64,000 nucleotides of DNA from NCBI RefSeq assembly GCF_014873945.1, contig NZ_JADBEC010000001.1:3365001-3429000 (forward strand). Direction: 5' to 3'. This DNA comes from Rhizobium viscosum (lineage in GTDB: Bacteria; Pseudomonadota; Alphaproteobacteria; Rhizobiales; Rhizobiaceae). Shown here one piece after another: positions 16,603-25,315 of this stretch. A model generated the notes under the pieces. That model searched no databases. It was not told where the DNA came from and saw only the letters and a list, made by a program, of their open reading frames with translations. The position numbers and the translations under genes were made by a program. Position 1 is the stretch's first letter, and each line of letters starts with the position of its first letter.

Positions 16603-17843
16603 GCCTTCTTCCCGTAGATATGGAAGCCGCCGTAGATTGCCGAGCGGTCCTGGGTGGTCATCTCACGCGATTGTTCTTCGAAATAGTGCCACTGGTCGCG
16701 GATTGCAGGGGCGAGGCGGCCTTCGATGATGCTCTTTTCGGCGGCTGTGCGGAAGATCACGCGGGCGCCTTCGCGGGCGGTGCGGGTGATTTCGCGCCAG
16801 ACATCGTTGAGCTGCTGGTCTGTCATCCAGTCCTGCGCGTCGAGCAGGATGTAGCGGTCGCGCGATGCCGCCGGTTCATTGGCCAGAAGCTCGGTGAAGC
16901 TTGCATGGTGAACGTTGACGCGGTCGACATTGGCCCGGATCACTTCATAGTGCTCAGGCTTCAGATAGGTCGGCAGCGGGCCTTCTTCGCCATCGGCGTA
17001 GCGGCGTGCGAAGGCCTGCCAAGCGAAGTAGTTGTCGCGCATCGGGAAATGGCATGCCAGCTTTTCCAGACGGTGCTTCAGAACCGGCGCGATGGAATTG
17101 TCGGCGGCAAGGCTTGCTAGCTCATCATATTGCTGCGGCGGAATGCCAAGACCGAAAAGCGAGCTCTTGCGGTTGGTAATCCAGCGAACGACGGGCTTTT
17201 CGAAGAGAGGGGCGATCTGATCCTCGAAGAATTGGCGCTGCTCGCGGATCGTGCGGGCCTTGGTCATTTCCTGCAGCTTCACGCCATGCAGGCGGGCAAG
17301 AAGATGAGCGGCGCCGATGAAGCGGCCGAGCAGGCCGGTTTCATAAATGTTGCGGTCGAAGACCGTGACGCGCCGGCGGCCGAACTTGCGAGTGTTCCAG
17401 TAGGCGCGGGTCGTCTCATCGAGATTGGACGACAGGTAGCGGTCGAAAACCCGGCTGTTCGATTTCTCGTTCGGCATGGCCAGGAAGCGCACGAGATCCG
17501 AATGGCCCGGCAGGTTCTTGAAGGCGGCAAGCTTCAGCCTGTTCAGCGCGATGTGGTGCGGATTAAGATCTACCACGTCGATCGAGGCCGGTGCCTTGGA
17601 AAGATAAGCCAGCATGTTGCAGCCGCCAGAACCTATCGTGACGATACGGTGATTGGGCTTCAGCTCCATCGCCTGCATGTCGAGATCCGGGTCTTCCCAG
17701 ATCTGCGGATAGACGAGGCCGGAGAAGAGAAGGCCGAAGAGACGCTCGGAGAAGCCGTCCTTGGAAAAAGCCTTGTGGCGGAGAAGCGCTGCCTTGAGTT
17801 TCCGGTTCTTGCGGAAGCCGGTATCCGGTGCAAATTCCGACAT
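16599..17843 (-). CDS. btaA: S-adenosylmethionine:diacylglycerol 3-amino-3-carboxypropyl transferase BtaA
   Basis: This 414-residue DUF3419 protein carries the hallmark FSGLVYPQIWEDPDLDMQAM (about residues 40-59) and a nucleotide-binding glycine loop (IVTIGSGGCNMLAYLSKAP, then DVVDLNPHH). BtaA moves the aminocarboxypropyl group of SAM onto diacylglycerol, the first step of DGTS synthesis. It is the first gene of btaA-btaB. In S. meliloti the pair is induced by PhoB under phosphate limitation; a partial Pho-box match lies about 45 bases upstream here. Confidence 0.93.
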   Translation of the reverse strand: MSEFAPDTGFRKNRKLKAALLRHKAFSKDGFSERLFGLLFSGLVYPQIWEDPDLDMQAMELKPNHRIVTIGSGGCNMLAYLSKAPASIDVVDLNPHHIALNRLKLAAFKNLPGHSDLVRFLAMPNEKSNSRVFDRYLSSNLDETTRAYWNTRKFGRRRVTVFDRNIYETGLLGRFIGAAHLLARLHGVKLQEMTKARTIREQRQFFEDQIAPLFEKPVVRWITNRKSSLFGLGIPPQQYDELASLAADNSIAPVLKHRLEKLACHFPMRDNYFAWQAFARRYADGEEGPLPTYLKPEHYEVIRANVDRVNVHHASFTELLANEPAASRDRYILLDAQDWMTDQQLNDVWREITRTAREGARVIFRTAAEKSIIEGRLAPAIRDQWHYFEEQSREMTTQDRSAIYGGFHIYGKKA

Positions 17844-17887
17844 GAGTCTGTCACCTTTTTAGCGTTCAGGGCGTGTAACGCGCCTCT

Positions 17888-17905
17888 GCTACAGTTTGAT
17901 GACGA
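17888..17905 (-). promoter_or_regulatory. Weak Pho-box candidate upstream of btaA
   Basis: Read on the minus strand, TCGTCAT-CAAA-CTGTAGC matches the PhoB consensus CTGTCAT-N4-CTGTCAT at 5 of 7 positions in the first half and 4 of 7 in the second. It ends 45 bases before the btaA start. The match is imperfect; the known PhoB control of rhizobial btaAB is the main reason to report it. Confidence 0.35.
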
Positions 17906-18039
17906 GCCCTGTGGGCAAAGTCTTCGACGAAACTCGGCGATGACTTCCGCGAAATTTGAAGCCAATTGAAGCACTTCTTTTCGCTTCGCTCTTTTCGTGA
18001 GCCAAGTTTCCTGCTTCTCTCCGTCTCGTGGAGGATTGC

Positions 18040-19431
18040 ATGCGAGTTGTTCCGCGTATCTTCAAGGGCTTGGCCCTGCTCGTCATTCTCGTCGCCATAG
18101 GCGCAGCCGCGTGGCTCTCCATAGCTCCGCCGGAGCTCCTGAAGGTGGGCAATGGCTATGCTGCCAAGATCGTCTGCTCCAATGTCTTCATCGCTGGGCG
18201 TGATCCCGACACAGTTCTCCATGACGATGTCCAGGCGCCTGGAAACCCGCTGCTCAGGCTAATGCGGGTCGAGATCGATCACGACAGCGGGCGGGTGACC
18301 TCGCGTTTCATGGGTCTGTTTGCGCCGAGCTATGCGCTTTATCGCGGCGCCCTCGGCTGCGCGAGTGTGCCCGATGGCGATTTCGATGCGGCTGCAAAGG
18401 CTGCGCCTCTGGTGCCGGCGGCGCAGGCGGGTGAAAATGACGCGGTCTGGCCGGATGGCGAGAGCGTCGATCCGGCGACCGGCAATGCCAAGGTTGCAGA
18501 CCTCCTGGCCGATGCCAAGCTTGCCGGGCCCGCCATGCGGGCGATGGTCGTCGTGCAGGATGGCCGCATCATTGCCGAAAGCTACGGGCCGGGCTTCAAC
18601 GCCGATACGCCGCTGGTCGGCTGGTCGATGACGAAGACCGTCAATGCTGCGCTGATCGGCCGGCTGATGCTGTCAGGCAAGATCTCTTTCGACGACACGC
18701 ATCTGCTGCCGCAATGGGCGCATGATCCACGCCGCGACATCAAGCTCTCCGACCTGCTCGGCATGGAAAGCGGGCTTGCTTTCAACGAGGATTACGGCGC
18801 TGTCGCCGATGTGACGCGCATGCTCTACCTCGACCCCGACATGGTTTCTCTGCCGGCAGGTGCGCCACTGGTGGCTGCACCGGGCACGAATTTCCATTAT
18901 TCCAGCGGTACGGCTATGCTTCTGTCGCGCATCTGGATGGATAAGGTCGGCGACCCGCAGGCGGCCTTCGATTATCCCCGTGATGCGCTGTTTTCTCCGC
19001 TCGGCATGACGAGCGCAGTCTTCGAAGCCGACGAGCGCGGTACGTTTACCGGCAGTTCCTATCTCTATGCCACGGCGCATGACTGGGTGCGCTTCGGACA
19101 GTTCCTGCTGCAGGACGGCGTGTGGAACGGGCAGAGACTTTTGCCGGAAGGCTTTGTTGCGATGATGCGCACGCCGACGGCAAGTTCGGGCGGCCAGTAT
19201 ACGCAAGGCCAGGCCTGGCTTGCGGGGCCGGGCGGCGGGACGAGCGCGGAGTTCGGTCTGCCGCCGGATACGTTCTGGCTGCAGGGGCATGACGGCCAGA
19301 CGGTGGCAATCGTTCCTTCGGCCAATCTTGTCTTCGTCCGCATGGGGCTGACACCGAGTTGGCTGCGCTACAGGCCGCAGATCGTGCTGAAGGAAATTCT
19401 CAATACGCTTCAGTCGGCGAAAGCCGGCTGA
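18040..19431 (+). CDS. Serine hydrolase, beta-lactamase (class C-like) family
   Basis: This 463-residue protein has one N-terminal membrane anchor (about residues 9-30) and a periplasmic beta-lactamase-fold domain. The active-site SxxK motif is SMTK (residues 196-199). The second motif is FHYSSG with the conserved Tyr, and a QGHDGQ segment stands where the third motif (KTG/HxG) is expected. Such proteins act as esterases, amidases or DD-peptidases; beta-lactam hydrolysis cannot be claimed. The ATG at 18040 lies 6 bases after GGAGG. It is divergent from btaA and convergent with the SLT lipoprotein. Confidence 0.88.
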   Translation: MRVVPRIFKGLALLVILVAIGAAAWLSIAPPELLKVGNGYAAKIVCSNVFIAGRDPDTVLHDDVQAPGNPLLRLMRVEIDHDSGRVTSRFMGLFAPSYALYRGALGCASVPDGDFDAAAKAAPLVPAAQAGENDAVWPDGESVDPATGNAKVADLLADAKLAGPAMRAMVVVQDGRIIAESYGPGFNADTPLVGWSMTKTVNAALIGRLMLSGKISFDDTHLLPQWAHDPRRDIKLSDLLGMESGLAFNEDYGAVADVTRMLYLDPDMVSLPAGAPLVAAPGTNFHYSSGTAMLLSRIWMDKVGDPQAAFDYPRDALFSPLGMTSAVFEADERGTFTGSSYLYATAHDWVRFGQFLLQDGVWNGQRLLPEGFVAMMRTPTASSGGQYTQGQAWLAGPGGGTSAEFGLPPDTFWLQGHDGQTVAIVPSANLVFVRMGLTPSWLRYRPQIVLKEILNTLQSAKAG

Positions 19432-19470
19432 GGACGTCACTGATGATGGTCTATATCGGTAATTGGACTA

Positions 19471-20439
19471 TCAGTAATTGCCTTGGGCGATATCGGTCAT
19501 GCCCTTGCGCTTAGCGTCATAATAGTAACCGCGGGCATAGAGACGAACGGCGTCGTCTTCCTTCTTGTCGGCCACCTGCCAGGCGCCCTGCAGGTACTTG
19601 CCTGCATATTTGATATTGGTTTCGGCGTCGAAGAGGCCGGCCGGATTGCCGTCGTAACCCATCGATTTTGCGGTGTTGTACTTGATCTGCATGAGACCGA
19701 AGTAGCCGCGCTTGTTATAGGCTTTGGAATTATACCGGCTCTCGCGATGAACGACGCGGTGGAGCAGCGATTCCGGAATTTCGTAAAGCTTCGAGTATTT
19801 GCTGATGAGCTTGCTGACGAAGCTCTTTTCGACGGTCGGCGCATCGTCGCTGTCGTCATCGCTAAACATCGGCGGGGCGGCCGGCGGATCGATCGGACCG
19901 GACTCGTCGAAGCCGTAGTCCATGGTGAAGCGCGGCGTGGTATCGACGGCGGCGAGCGCTGCGAGCGCGCCGTTCTGCGGTGTCGTGGCAGCAAAAGCAA
20001 GCTGCGTAGAGGGGCTCGCGGGCGAGCCCGGACGCGGCGTCGGAACAACGGACTGGATCGCCGTCATTTCGGGCGTCAGCGGAATAGGAGCATAGCCGTT
20101 GACAGCAACCTGCTGGACACCGCCCTGCATGGCGAAATCACCGGCCTGCTGCTGCACGGGCGAGACGACATTCGGCATGGCGGCTGCGGTGAGAACAGGT
20201 GCGGCGGTTGCTGCCTGGGGATTGAGAGTCGCGACGGCCGGGCCGTTTGCGCCTTCAGCGGTTGGGATAGCAGCCAGCGTTGCATCTTCACCCGGCTTCG
20301 GTATGGGAATCACGGTCTGTGCGGCGGTCAGTTCCGCCTGAGAGGTATATTCGACGCTCGCGCATCCGGAAATGACGCCGCAGAGCATGGTAGAGACCAC
20401 GACACTGCGTTTCAGGCCGGAAAATCCGATCGCTACCAT
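19471..20439 (-). CDS. Lytic transglycosylase SLT-domain lipoprotein
   Basis: This 322-residue protein starts with a lipoprotein signal (GVISGC, lipidated Cys26). A long Ala/Pro/Gln-rich, probably disordered spacer covers about residues 30-205. The C-terminal SLT domain (about residues 208-310) has catalytic Glu233 in VVHRESRYNSKAYN, followed by GYFGLMQIKYNTAK. It would cleave murein from the outer-membrane side, with the spacer giving reach. A domain of the same type occurs at 24617-25234 without lipobox or long spacer. Confidence 0.88.
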   Translation of the reverse strand: MVAIGFSGLKRSVVVSTMLCGVISGCASVEYTSQAELTAAQTVIPIPKPGEDATLAAIPTAEGANGPAVATLNPQAATAAPVLTAAAMPNVVSPVQQQAGDFAMQGGVQQVAVNGYAPIPLTPEMTAIQSVVPTPRPGSPASPSTQLAFAATTPQNGALAALAAVDTTPRFTMDYGFDESGPIDPPAAPPMFSDDDSDDAPTVEKSFVSKLISKYSKLYEIPESLLHRVVHRESRYNSKAYNKRGYFGLMQIKYNTAKSMGYDGNPAGLFDAETNIKYAGKYLQGAWQVADKKEDDAVRLYARGYYYDAKRKGMTDIAQGNY

Positions 20440-20554
20440 TCTCTCACTTTCGTGAATTTCGCCGCCCCAGCAGCGTCTTAAAAGTTATCAAATACCTTAA
20501 GCCCGGGGATAGCCATTAACCTATTCGTGGCTTTCCAGCAACCACGGAATATTA

Positions 20555-21190
20555 CTAGGCTGCAATACGGCGATAGCCGGCAGTTACGGCGCCTGCTGCG
20601 ATGAGCAGGGTGCCCCCGGTGCGGTTGACCGCGCGCTGCACGTTGGCCTTGCGAATCAGGCCGCGGGCGGCATGAGCGGCGAGCGCGTAGCAGGAGGCGT
20701 TGATGGTGGCGAGCACGAGGAAGGTCGCTTCCATGATCAGCATCTGATCGAAGAAGGGAAGGGCAGGGTTGAGGAACTGGGGCACGAAGGCGACGAAGAA
20801 GACGATGCTCTTCGGGTTCAGCGCCGTCACCGCATAGGCATGCAGGAAGATCCGCAGCGACTTTTCTTCCGGCAGGTTATCGTTGTCAGCGATGTGTTCG
20901 CCGACGATCGGTGCCCGCCAGAGCTTGATTCCCAGCCAGATCAGGTAGGCGCCGCCGATCCACTTCAGCACGGTAAATAGCGTCGCGGATGCGGCGAGCA
21001 GTGCGCCCAGTCCGAAAAGCGACGCCGTCATGGCCGTGAAATCGCCGAGCGCCACGCCCGAAACGGTCGCCAGCGCCGTTTTCCGGCCATGACCAAGCGC
21101 ATAGGAAACAACCAGAAGAATGGTCGGTCCCGGTATGGCGAGCATGATGGCGGATGCGGCTGCAAAAGCGAACCAAGCTTCAAGCGACAT
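20555..21190 (-). CDS. LysE/RhtB family amino-acid exporter
   Basis: This 211-residue inner-membrane protein has about six transmembrane helices. The family pattern is visible in AIPGPTILLVVSYALGHGRK (about residues 17-36) and the WIGGAYLIWLGIKLWR segment near residue 75. LysE/RhtB members export amino acids and derivatives; the cargo cannot be told. AGGAGG precedes the start. It follows pfp on the same strand by 57 bases, so co-transcription is possible but not obvious functionally. Confidence 0.88.
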   Translation of the reverse strand: MSLEAWFAFAAASAIMLAIPGPTILLVVSYALGHGRKTALATVSGVALGDFTAMTASLFGLGALLAASATLFTVLKWIGGAYLIWLGIKLWRAPIVGEHIADNDNLPEEKSLRIFLHAYAVTALNPKSIVFFVAFVPQFLNPALPFFDQMLIMEATFLVLATINASCYALAAHAARGLIRKANVQRAVNRTGGTLLIAAGAVTAGYRRIAA

Positions 21191-21247
21191 GGAATCTCCT
21201 CCTATTCCTAGAGAACAAGCAAAGACACCATATTAGCCATCCGTCAA

Positions 21248-22459
21248 TCATGCCGCCCTGTATTTTTGCCCGATCTGGCTCATTACTTCACCAAACCATG
21301 CGGTCGAAAGATCAAATGGCTTGCCACCCTTGATGCGGGGAAATTCTATTGTGCGCAACTTGCCGTTCTGCGCTTCATCGTGGCCGGTTACGCCCGAAAT
21401 CCTGTTGAGAGCGCTTTCGACAGCGAGGTCGACCATGCTCTGGATCAGGCGCAGATCTTCACCGTTTGCCGGTGCGGAGCGGGCGAAATAGCCGGATTTC
21501 TGGACGAGCGAGCGCTCGGCGTCGAGCAGGCTTGCGAACTGCTTCTGGAACCAGGCGCCGACATTGATCGTGTCGATCTTCACATGGCCGAAGGCATCGC
21601 GCTTGACTGTCTCGCCGGCAGCTTCGCGTTCTGCGACGATGGCATCGAGGCAGGCGCCTTCCGATACGAAGACCGTGGCATGGCCGGTGCGGTCCATAAT
21701 CTCCTTCAGGCGGGCGGCTTCGGCATCAAGGTCGAAGGCCATTTCCGGCAGGTAGACGGCGTCGATGCTCTTCATACGCGCGTTCATCATCAGGCCATCG
21801 ACATATTCATTGCCTTTGGTGCGCTGGAGATAGGCACGGGCGGTAGCGGCCGTCAGCCAGCCGCAGTGGCGGCCCATGACCTCGTGAATGACGAGTGTGC
21901 GCGGGGCCGCGGTCTGTTCGTTGCTGACATTGTCGAAGAAATGGGCGCCGACTTCGGCAGCCGTCCAGGCGCCGAGCGACTGGCGGATCGGCACGACGTC
22001 GTTGTCGACGGTTTTCGGCAGGCCGACGACCGTGAGGTCATAACCGTTTGCCGCGAGATAGGCGGCCAGATCCGCGGCTGTCGTGTTCGTGTCGTCGCCG
22101 CCGATCGTGTGCAGGATGGTGACGCCGTCATTGGCAAGACGTTCTGCTGCGACCCTGAGCGGGTTTTCGCCTTCCTTGACGAGACCGCGCTTCACGCAGT
22201 CGGCAGCATTGGTGAGCTTCACGCGGCTGTTGCCGATCGGCGAACCGCCATAACGGTGCAAGAGCGGCGCCTTCTCGCGCATTTCCTTGGTGATCGCGAC
22301 GCTGTCGCCGAGCAGCACGCCCTGATAACCGGACTTATAGGCGATGAGCTCGATATCAGGTGCAACGTCGCTATAGCGCTCGATGAGGCCGCCGACGGCG
22401 GATGAGAGACAGGGCGCCAGGCCTCCGGCGGTCAGCATTGCGACTTTCTGTTTGGCCAT
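21248..22459 (-). CDS. pfp: Pyrophosphate--fructose 6-phosphate 1-phosphotransferase
   Basis: This 403-residue phosphofructokinase has the marks of the PPi-dependent group. GGDDT at residues 120-124 has Asp where ATP enzymes carry Gly, and PKTVDND (148-154) is followed by MGRHCGW (195-201). It interconverts fructose 6-phosphate and fructose 1,6-bisphosphate reversibly with pyrophosphate. Rhizobia rely mainly on Entner-Doudoroff and pentose pathways and usually lack an ATP-PFK, so this enzyme may run toward gluconeogenesis or PPi recovery. GGAGG lies just before the ATG. Confidence 0.92.
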   Translation of the reverse strand: MAKQKVAMLTAGGLAPCLSSAVGGLIERYSDVAPDIELIAYKSGYQGVLLGDSVAITKEMREKAPLLHRYGGSPIGNSRVKLTNAADCVKRGLVKEGENPLRVAAERLANDGVTILHTIGGDDTNTTAADLAAYLAANGYDLTVVGLPKTVDNDVVPIRQSLGAWTAAEVGAHFFDNVSNEQTAAPRTLVIHEVMGRHCGWLTAATARAYLQRTKGNEYVDGLMMNARMKSIDAVYLPEMAFDLDAEAARLKEIMDRTGHATVFVSEGACLDAIVAEREAAGETVKRDAFGHVKIDTINVGAWFQKQFASLLDAERSLVQKSGYFARSAPANGEDLRLIQSMVDLAVESALNRISGVTGHDEAQNGKLRTIEFPRIKGGKPFDLSTAWFGEVMSQIGQKYRAA

Positions 22460-22887
22460 AGATCCCTCCTTGGGCGCCCGATGCGCGACTGAGTGCAGCT
22501 TAAGTCACTTTGTTTTACGCATGTCGTTATCGCAAAACCGCTGCATGTTTTTGCGCGACATGCTTCTGGTAACGCATGGATGCGGCAGGGAAAGTGCCCT
22601 GTAAAGTAAAGAATTTACGAAAAACGCGCCTTTCTGCAGAGCAGGCGCCGGAAGCGGCGATATAATCGGTTCAAAGCCAGTTCCACCTATCCATAAGTGT
22701 TGTGGAAATCGTCGAGCGTTGTGCGAATACTGCAGGAAATGGCGGGCACAGCGGATGGTCGTGTTTGGGCGACCGTTACCGAATTGTGAAAACTGTTTTC
22801 GAACCTACGACCAATAGCCGCCTTGCAATGGCGACGATTATTTGGTCAAGGTGTTTCTTGAACTTGCTGCATTGCGAGAAGATGACG
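22460..22887. other. Intergenic stretch between pfp and the TerB/J-domain gene
   Basis: These 428 bases separate two divergent genes and must hold both promoters. The only distinct structure is the palindromic repeat at 22520-22563. No convincing small gene, tRNA or terminator was found in the rest. Confidence 0.6.
22520..22563. repeat. Imperfect palindromic intergenic element
   Basis: Outer arms GCATGTCG and CGACATGC enclose inner arms CGCAAAA and TTTTGCG, giving a nested cruciform-like stem with an 11-base central loop. The inner text (AAAACCGCTGC) resembles a short repeat dispersed in many Rhizobiaceae genomes, as I recall it. No second copy was noticed in this window. Confidence 0.55.
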
Positions 22888-23595
22888 ATGTCTTTCTGGG
22901 AAAAACTGGTGAATGCCATTGGCAATACCGCGGGCAATGCGCTCTCCGCGGTGGTCGAAGCTATTCGAACAGTTTTCGAAGGTGATCCGGAGACGCGCCG
23001 CAAGGTTGCCTTTTCCGTAGCCGTCATTGCGCTTTCCGCCAAGATGGCAAAAGCTGACGGTCTCGTCAGCGAAAAGGAAGTGCAGGCCTTCCGCGATATT
23101 TTCGAGTTTCCTCCGAGCGAGGCGAAGAATGTCGCGCGCCTCTATAATCTCGCCCGCCAGGACGTTGCCGGTTACGAGGCCTATGCAGCCAAGCTGTCCA
23201 CGCTCTGCTCGACCTGCGCCGCCAATTGCCCGGTTCTGGAGGACGTGCTCGATGGTCTGTTCCATATCGCCAAGGCGGATGGGCTGATCCACGAGAAGGA
23301 AATGAATTTCCTGCGCCATATCGCCGAGATCTTTCAGATGAGCGAGGCCCGCTTCGATCAGATCGCTGCGCGTCACGTCTCCGATGGACGCGACCCTTAC
23401 AAGGTTCTCGGGGTTTCGCCGGCAGATGATTTCCCGACGATCCGCCGCCACTACCATGTGCTCGTCAGCGAGCATCATCCGGATCGGCTGATCTCGCGAG
23501 GCGTGCCGGAAGAGTTTCATGCGATTGCCAATGAACGCATGGCAGCCCTGAACGACGCCTATGCGGCGATCGAAAAGGAACGCCGCGCTGCATGA
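22888..23595 (+). CDS. TerB- and J-domain protein (DjlA-like)
   Basis: This 235-residue protein combines a TerB-like helical domain (about residues 35-160; AKADGLVSEKEVQAFRDIF and a second AKADGLIHEKEMNFLRHIA) with a C-terminal J domain (about residues 168-235). The J domain keeps the essential HPD tripeptide in SEHHPDRL. It should recruit and stimulate an Hsp70 such as DnaK. It lacks the N-terminal membrane anchor of E. coli DjlA. The ATG at 22888 was chosen; 22882 is an alternative. Its end overlaps the amidase gene by 4 bases. Confidence 0.85.
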   Translation: MSFWEKLVNAIGNTAGNALSAVVEAIRTVFEGDPETRRKVAFSVAVIALSAKMAKADGLVSEKEVQAFRDIFEFPPSEAKNVARLYNLARQDVAGYEAYAAKLSTLCSTCAANCPVLEDVLDGLFHIAKADGLIHEKEMNFLRHIAEIFQMSEARFDQIAARHVSDGRDPYKVLGVSPADDFPTIRRHYHVLVSEHHPDRLISRGVPEEFHAIANERMAALNDAYAAIEKERRAA

Positions 23596-24353
23596 CCTCA
23601 TTCGAGGCCGATTACAGCCAAGCGCGCGTCCAACCTTCGCCAAACCATGGCGAACGCGCTGACGGACGCAAGCCCGATATGATCCTGCTGCATTATACCG
23701 GCATGCCGAGCCCGGAAGGAGCACTCGAGTGGCTCTGTCGGGACGAAAGCCAGGTCTCCAGCCATTATTTCGTGCAGCCGGACGGCGAGGTCGTGCAACT
23801 CGTGCCGGAGAGCCGCCGTGCATGGCATGCGGGCAAGAGTTTCTGGCACGGCGAGACGGATATCAACTCACTGTCCATCGGCATCGAGATCGCCAATGCC
23901 GGCCATCCGGGCGGGCTTCCGGATTATCCGAAAGAGCAGATTGCGGCGGTGATCGAATTATGTCGCGATTGCGGCAATCGCTGGTCAATCGCGCCTGAAA
24001 GGGTGCTCGGTCACTCCGACGTCGCCCCTGTGCGCAAGGTCGATCCCGGCGAAAAATTCCCTTGGCGCGAGCTGTATAAGGCAGGTGTCGGCCACTGGGT
24101 GGAACCGGCCGCCATTACCGGCGGACGCTTCTTCCAGCGCGGTGACCGCGGGCAGCCGATCGAGGCGCTGCAATCCATGCTGTCGCTTTATGGCTACGGT
24201 ACTGAGATCACAGGCGAATTCAGCGACAAGACGGCCGGTGACGTGGAAGCTTTCCAGCGGCATTTCCGTCCCGAACGGGTGGACGGGATCGCCGATTTCT
24301 CGACGATCGATACGCTGCATCGCCTGCTGTCGGCGCTGCCGCGATATTCCTGA
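23592..24353 (+). CDS. N-acetylmuramoyl-L-alanine amidase, AmpD family, with peptidoglycan-binding domain
   Basis: This 253-residue protein has an Amidase_2 domain (about residues 25-165). The zinc ligands are visible as His in ILLHYTGM, His in LGHSDVAPVRK, and the following Asp in VDPGEKFPW. A PG_binding_1 domain follows (about residues 185-250; QPIEALQSMLSLYGYG). No signal peptide is seen, so it is likely a cytoplasmic 1,6-anhydro-muropeptide amidase that recycles murein. The ATGA overlap with the J-domain gene suggests coupled translation. Confidence 0.9.
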   Translation: MTSFEADYSQARVQPSPNHGERADGRKPDMILLHYTGMPSPEGALEWLCRDESQVSSHYFVQPDGEVVQLVPESRRAWHAGKSFWHGETDINSLSIGIEIANAGHPGGLPDYPKEQIAAVIELCRDCGNRWSIAPERVLGHSDVAPVRKVDPGEKFPWRELYKAGVGHWVEPAAITGGRFFQRGDRGQPIEALQSMLSLYGYGTEITGEFSDKTAGDVEAFQRHFRPERVDGIADFSTIDTLHRLLSALPRYS

Positions 24354-24616
24354 CCGTTCACAGTTTCCAACATTACCGATTTTCCATGTCCGGATGCGAA
24401 ATTCGGACTGCCACATCATTTCCCTATTATCTCCTCATTGCGATGGTCTAAGGGCTTCCGCTAAGCGACGCCGATGGTTGTTCCCAAGCTAAATCGAAGG
24501 CGTCATGTGAAACGATAAGAATTGCTGCGAGGCCTGATCAGTTCTTGGTCAGGAATACATCATGACCGCGAGGCGCGCAGTCCGGTAATTCTTTGGGTCG
24601 GAGTGATCAAGACTAC

Positions 24617-25234
24617 ATGAGAAAAATGATTGTTGTTGCTGCAGCGTGCGTTGGCATGGTGCTGGCGGGAAATAGCTTTGCCTTTGCGAATGACTGGGGC
24701 GTACGGGCCGATGCACCCGTGAAGAAAGTGGAGCGTCCGCAGAAGACAGCGGAGCATATGAATAAGAAGGAACGCCCGCAGAGGACGGCGCAGCGTGTGC
24801 AGAAGAAAACGCAGCGTCCGCTGAAGACGGTCGAGCGCCAGAGTGGCTATCCCGTCGCCGACGTTTCCGGCAATTCTTATTCCGCACTGATCAGCAAATA
24901 TGCCAATCAGTATGATGTGCCGGTGGCTCTTGCGACTGCCGTCATCCGTGTCGAAAGCAATTTCAATCCGATGGCTCGCGGCACCCACGGCGAGATCGGC
25001 CTGATGCAGATCAAGCCGGCGACGGCCCGCATGATGGGTTATTCCGGCGGTGCCAAGGGCCTGTTCGATCCGGAAACCAACATTAAGTACGGCATGAAGT
25101 ACCTGGCGGCGGCCCATGATCTCGGTGGCGGGCAGACCTGCAATACCATCCTCAAGTACAATGCCGGTCACGGCGCGACGCGCATGAACCCGGTCTCTAA
25201 GTCCTATTGCGGCAAGGTTCTTGCGATGCTCTGA
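24617..25234 (+). CDS. Secreted lytic transglycosylase (SLT family 1) with short Lys/Arg-rich repeats
   Basis: This 205-residue protein has a signal peptide (residues 1-25, ending FAFAN). A basic segment (about residues 37-75) contains three degenerate repeats built on RPQKT/RPQRT/RPLKT. The SLT domain (about residues 88-200) has catalytic Glu113 in AVIRVESNFNP, followed by GEIGLMQIKPATARMMGY. Two Cys residues near the end may form a disulfide. It would cut murein glycan strands, and the basic repeats could bind the polymer electrostatically (inference). The ribosome site is weak, so the start is moderately sure. Confidence 0.85.
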   Translation: MRKMIVVAAACVGMVLAGNSFAFANDWGVRADAPVKKVERPQKTAEHMNKKERPQRTAQRVQKKTQRPLKTVERQSGYPVADVSGNSYSALISKYANQYDVPVALATAVIRVESNFNPMARGTHGEIGLMQIKPATARMMGYSGGAKGLFDPETNIKYGMKYLAAAHDLGGGQTCNTILKYNAGHGATRMNPVSKSYCGKVLAML

Positions 25235-25315
25235 ACCGGAGGCGTTTTTCTCCGACAAGAGCTTGATGCCTCAGAGCGATTGCCATGCTATCGCTACCTC
25301 CAAAAGAGGTGAGAT

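Noticed and set aside
13703..25234. The several murein hydrolases as a phage lysis module or prophage remnant
   Set aside because: The MltB, GH25, SLT and AmpD-type genes are scattered among housekeeping genes, several carry lipoprotein or signal peptides, and no holin, integrase, portal or tail gene is present.
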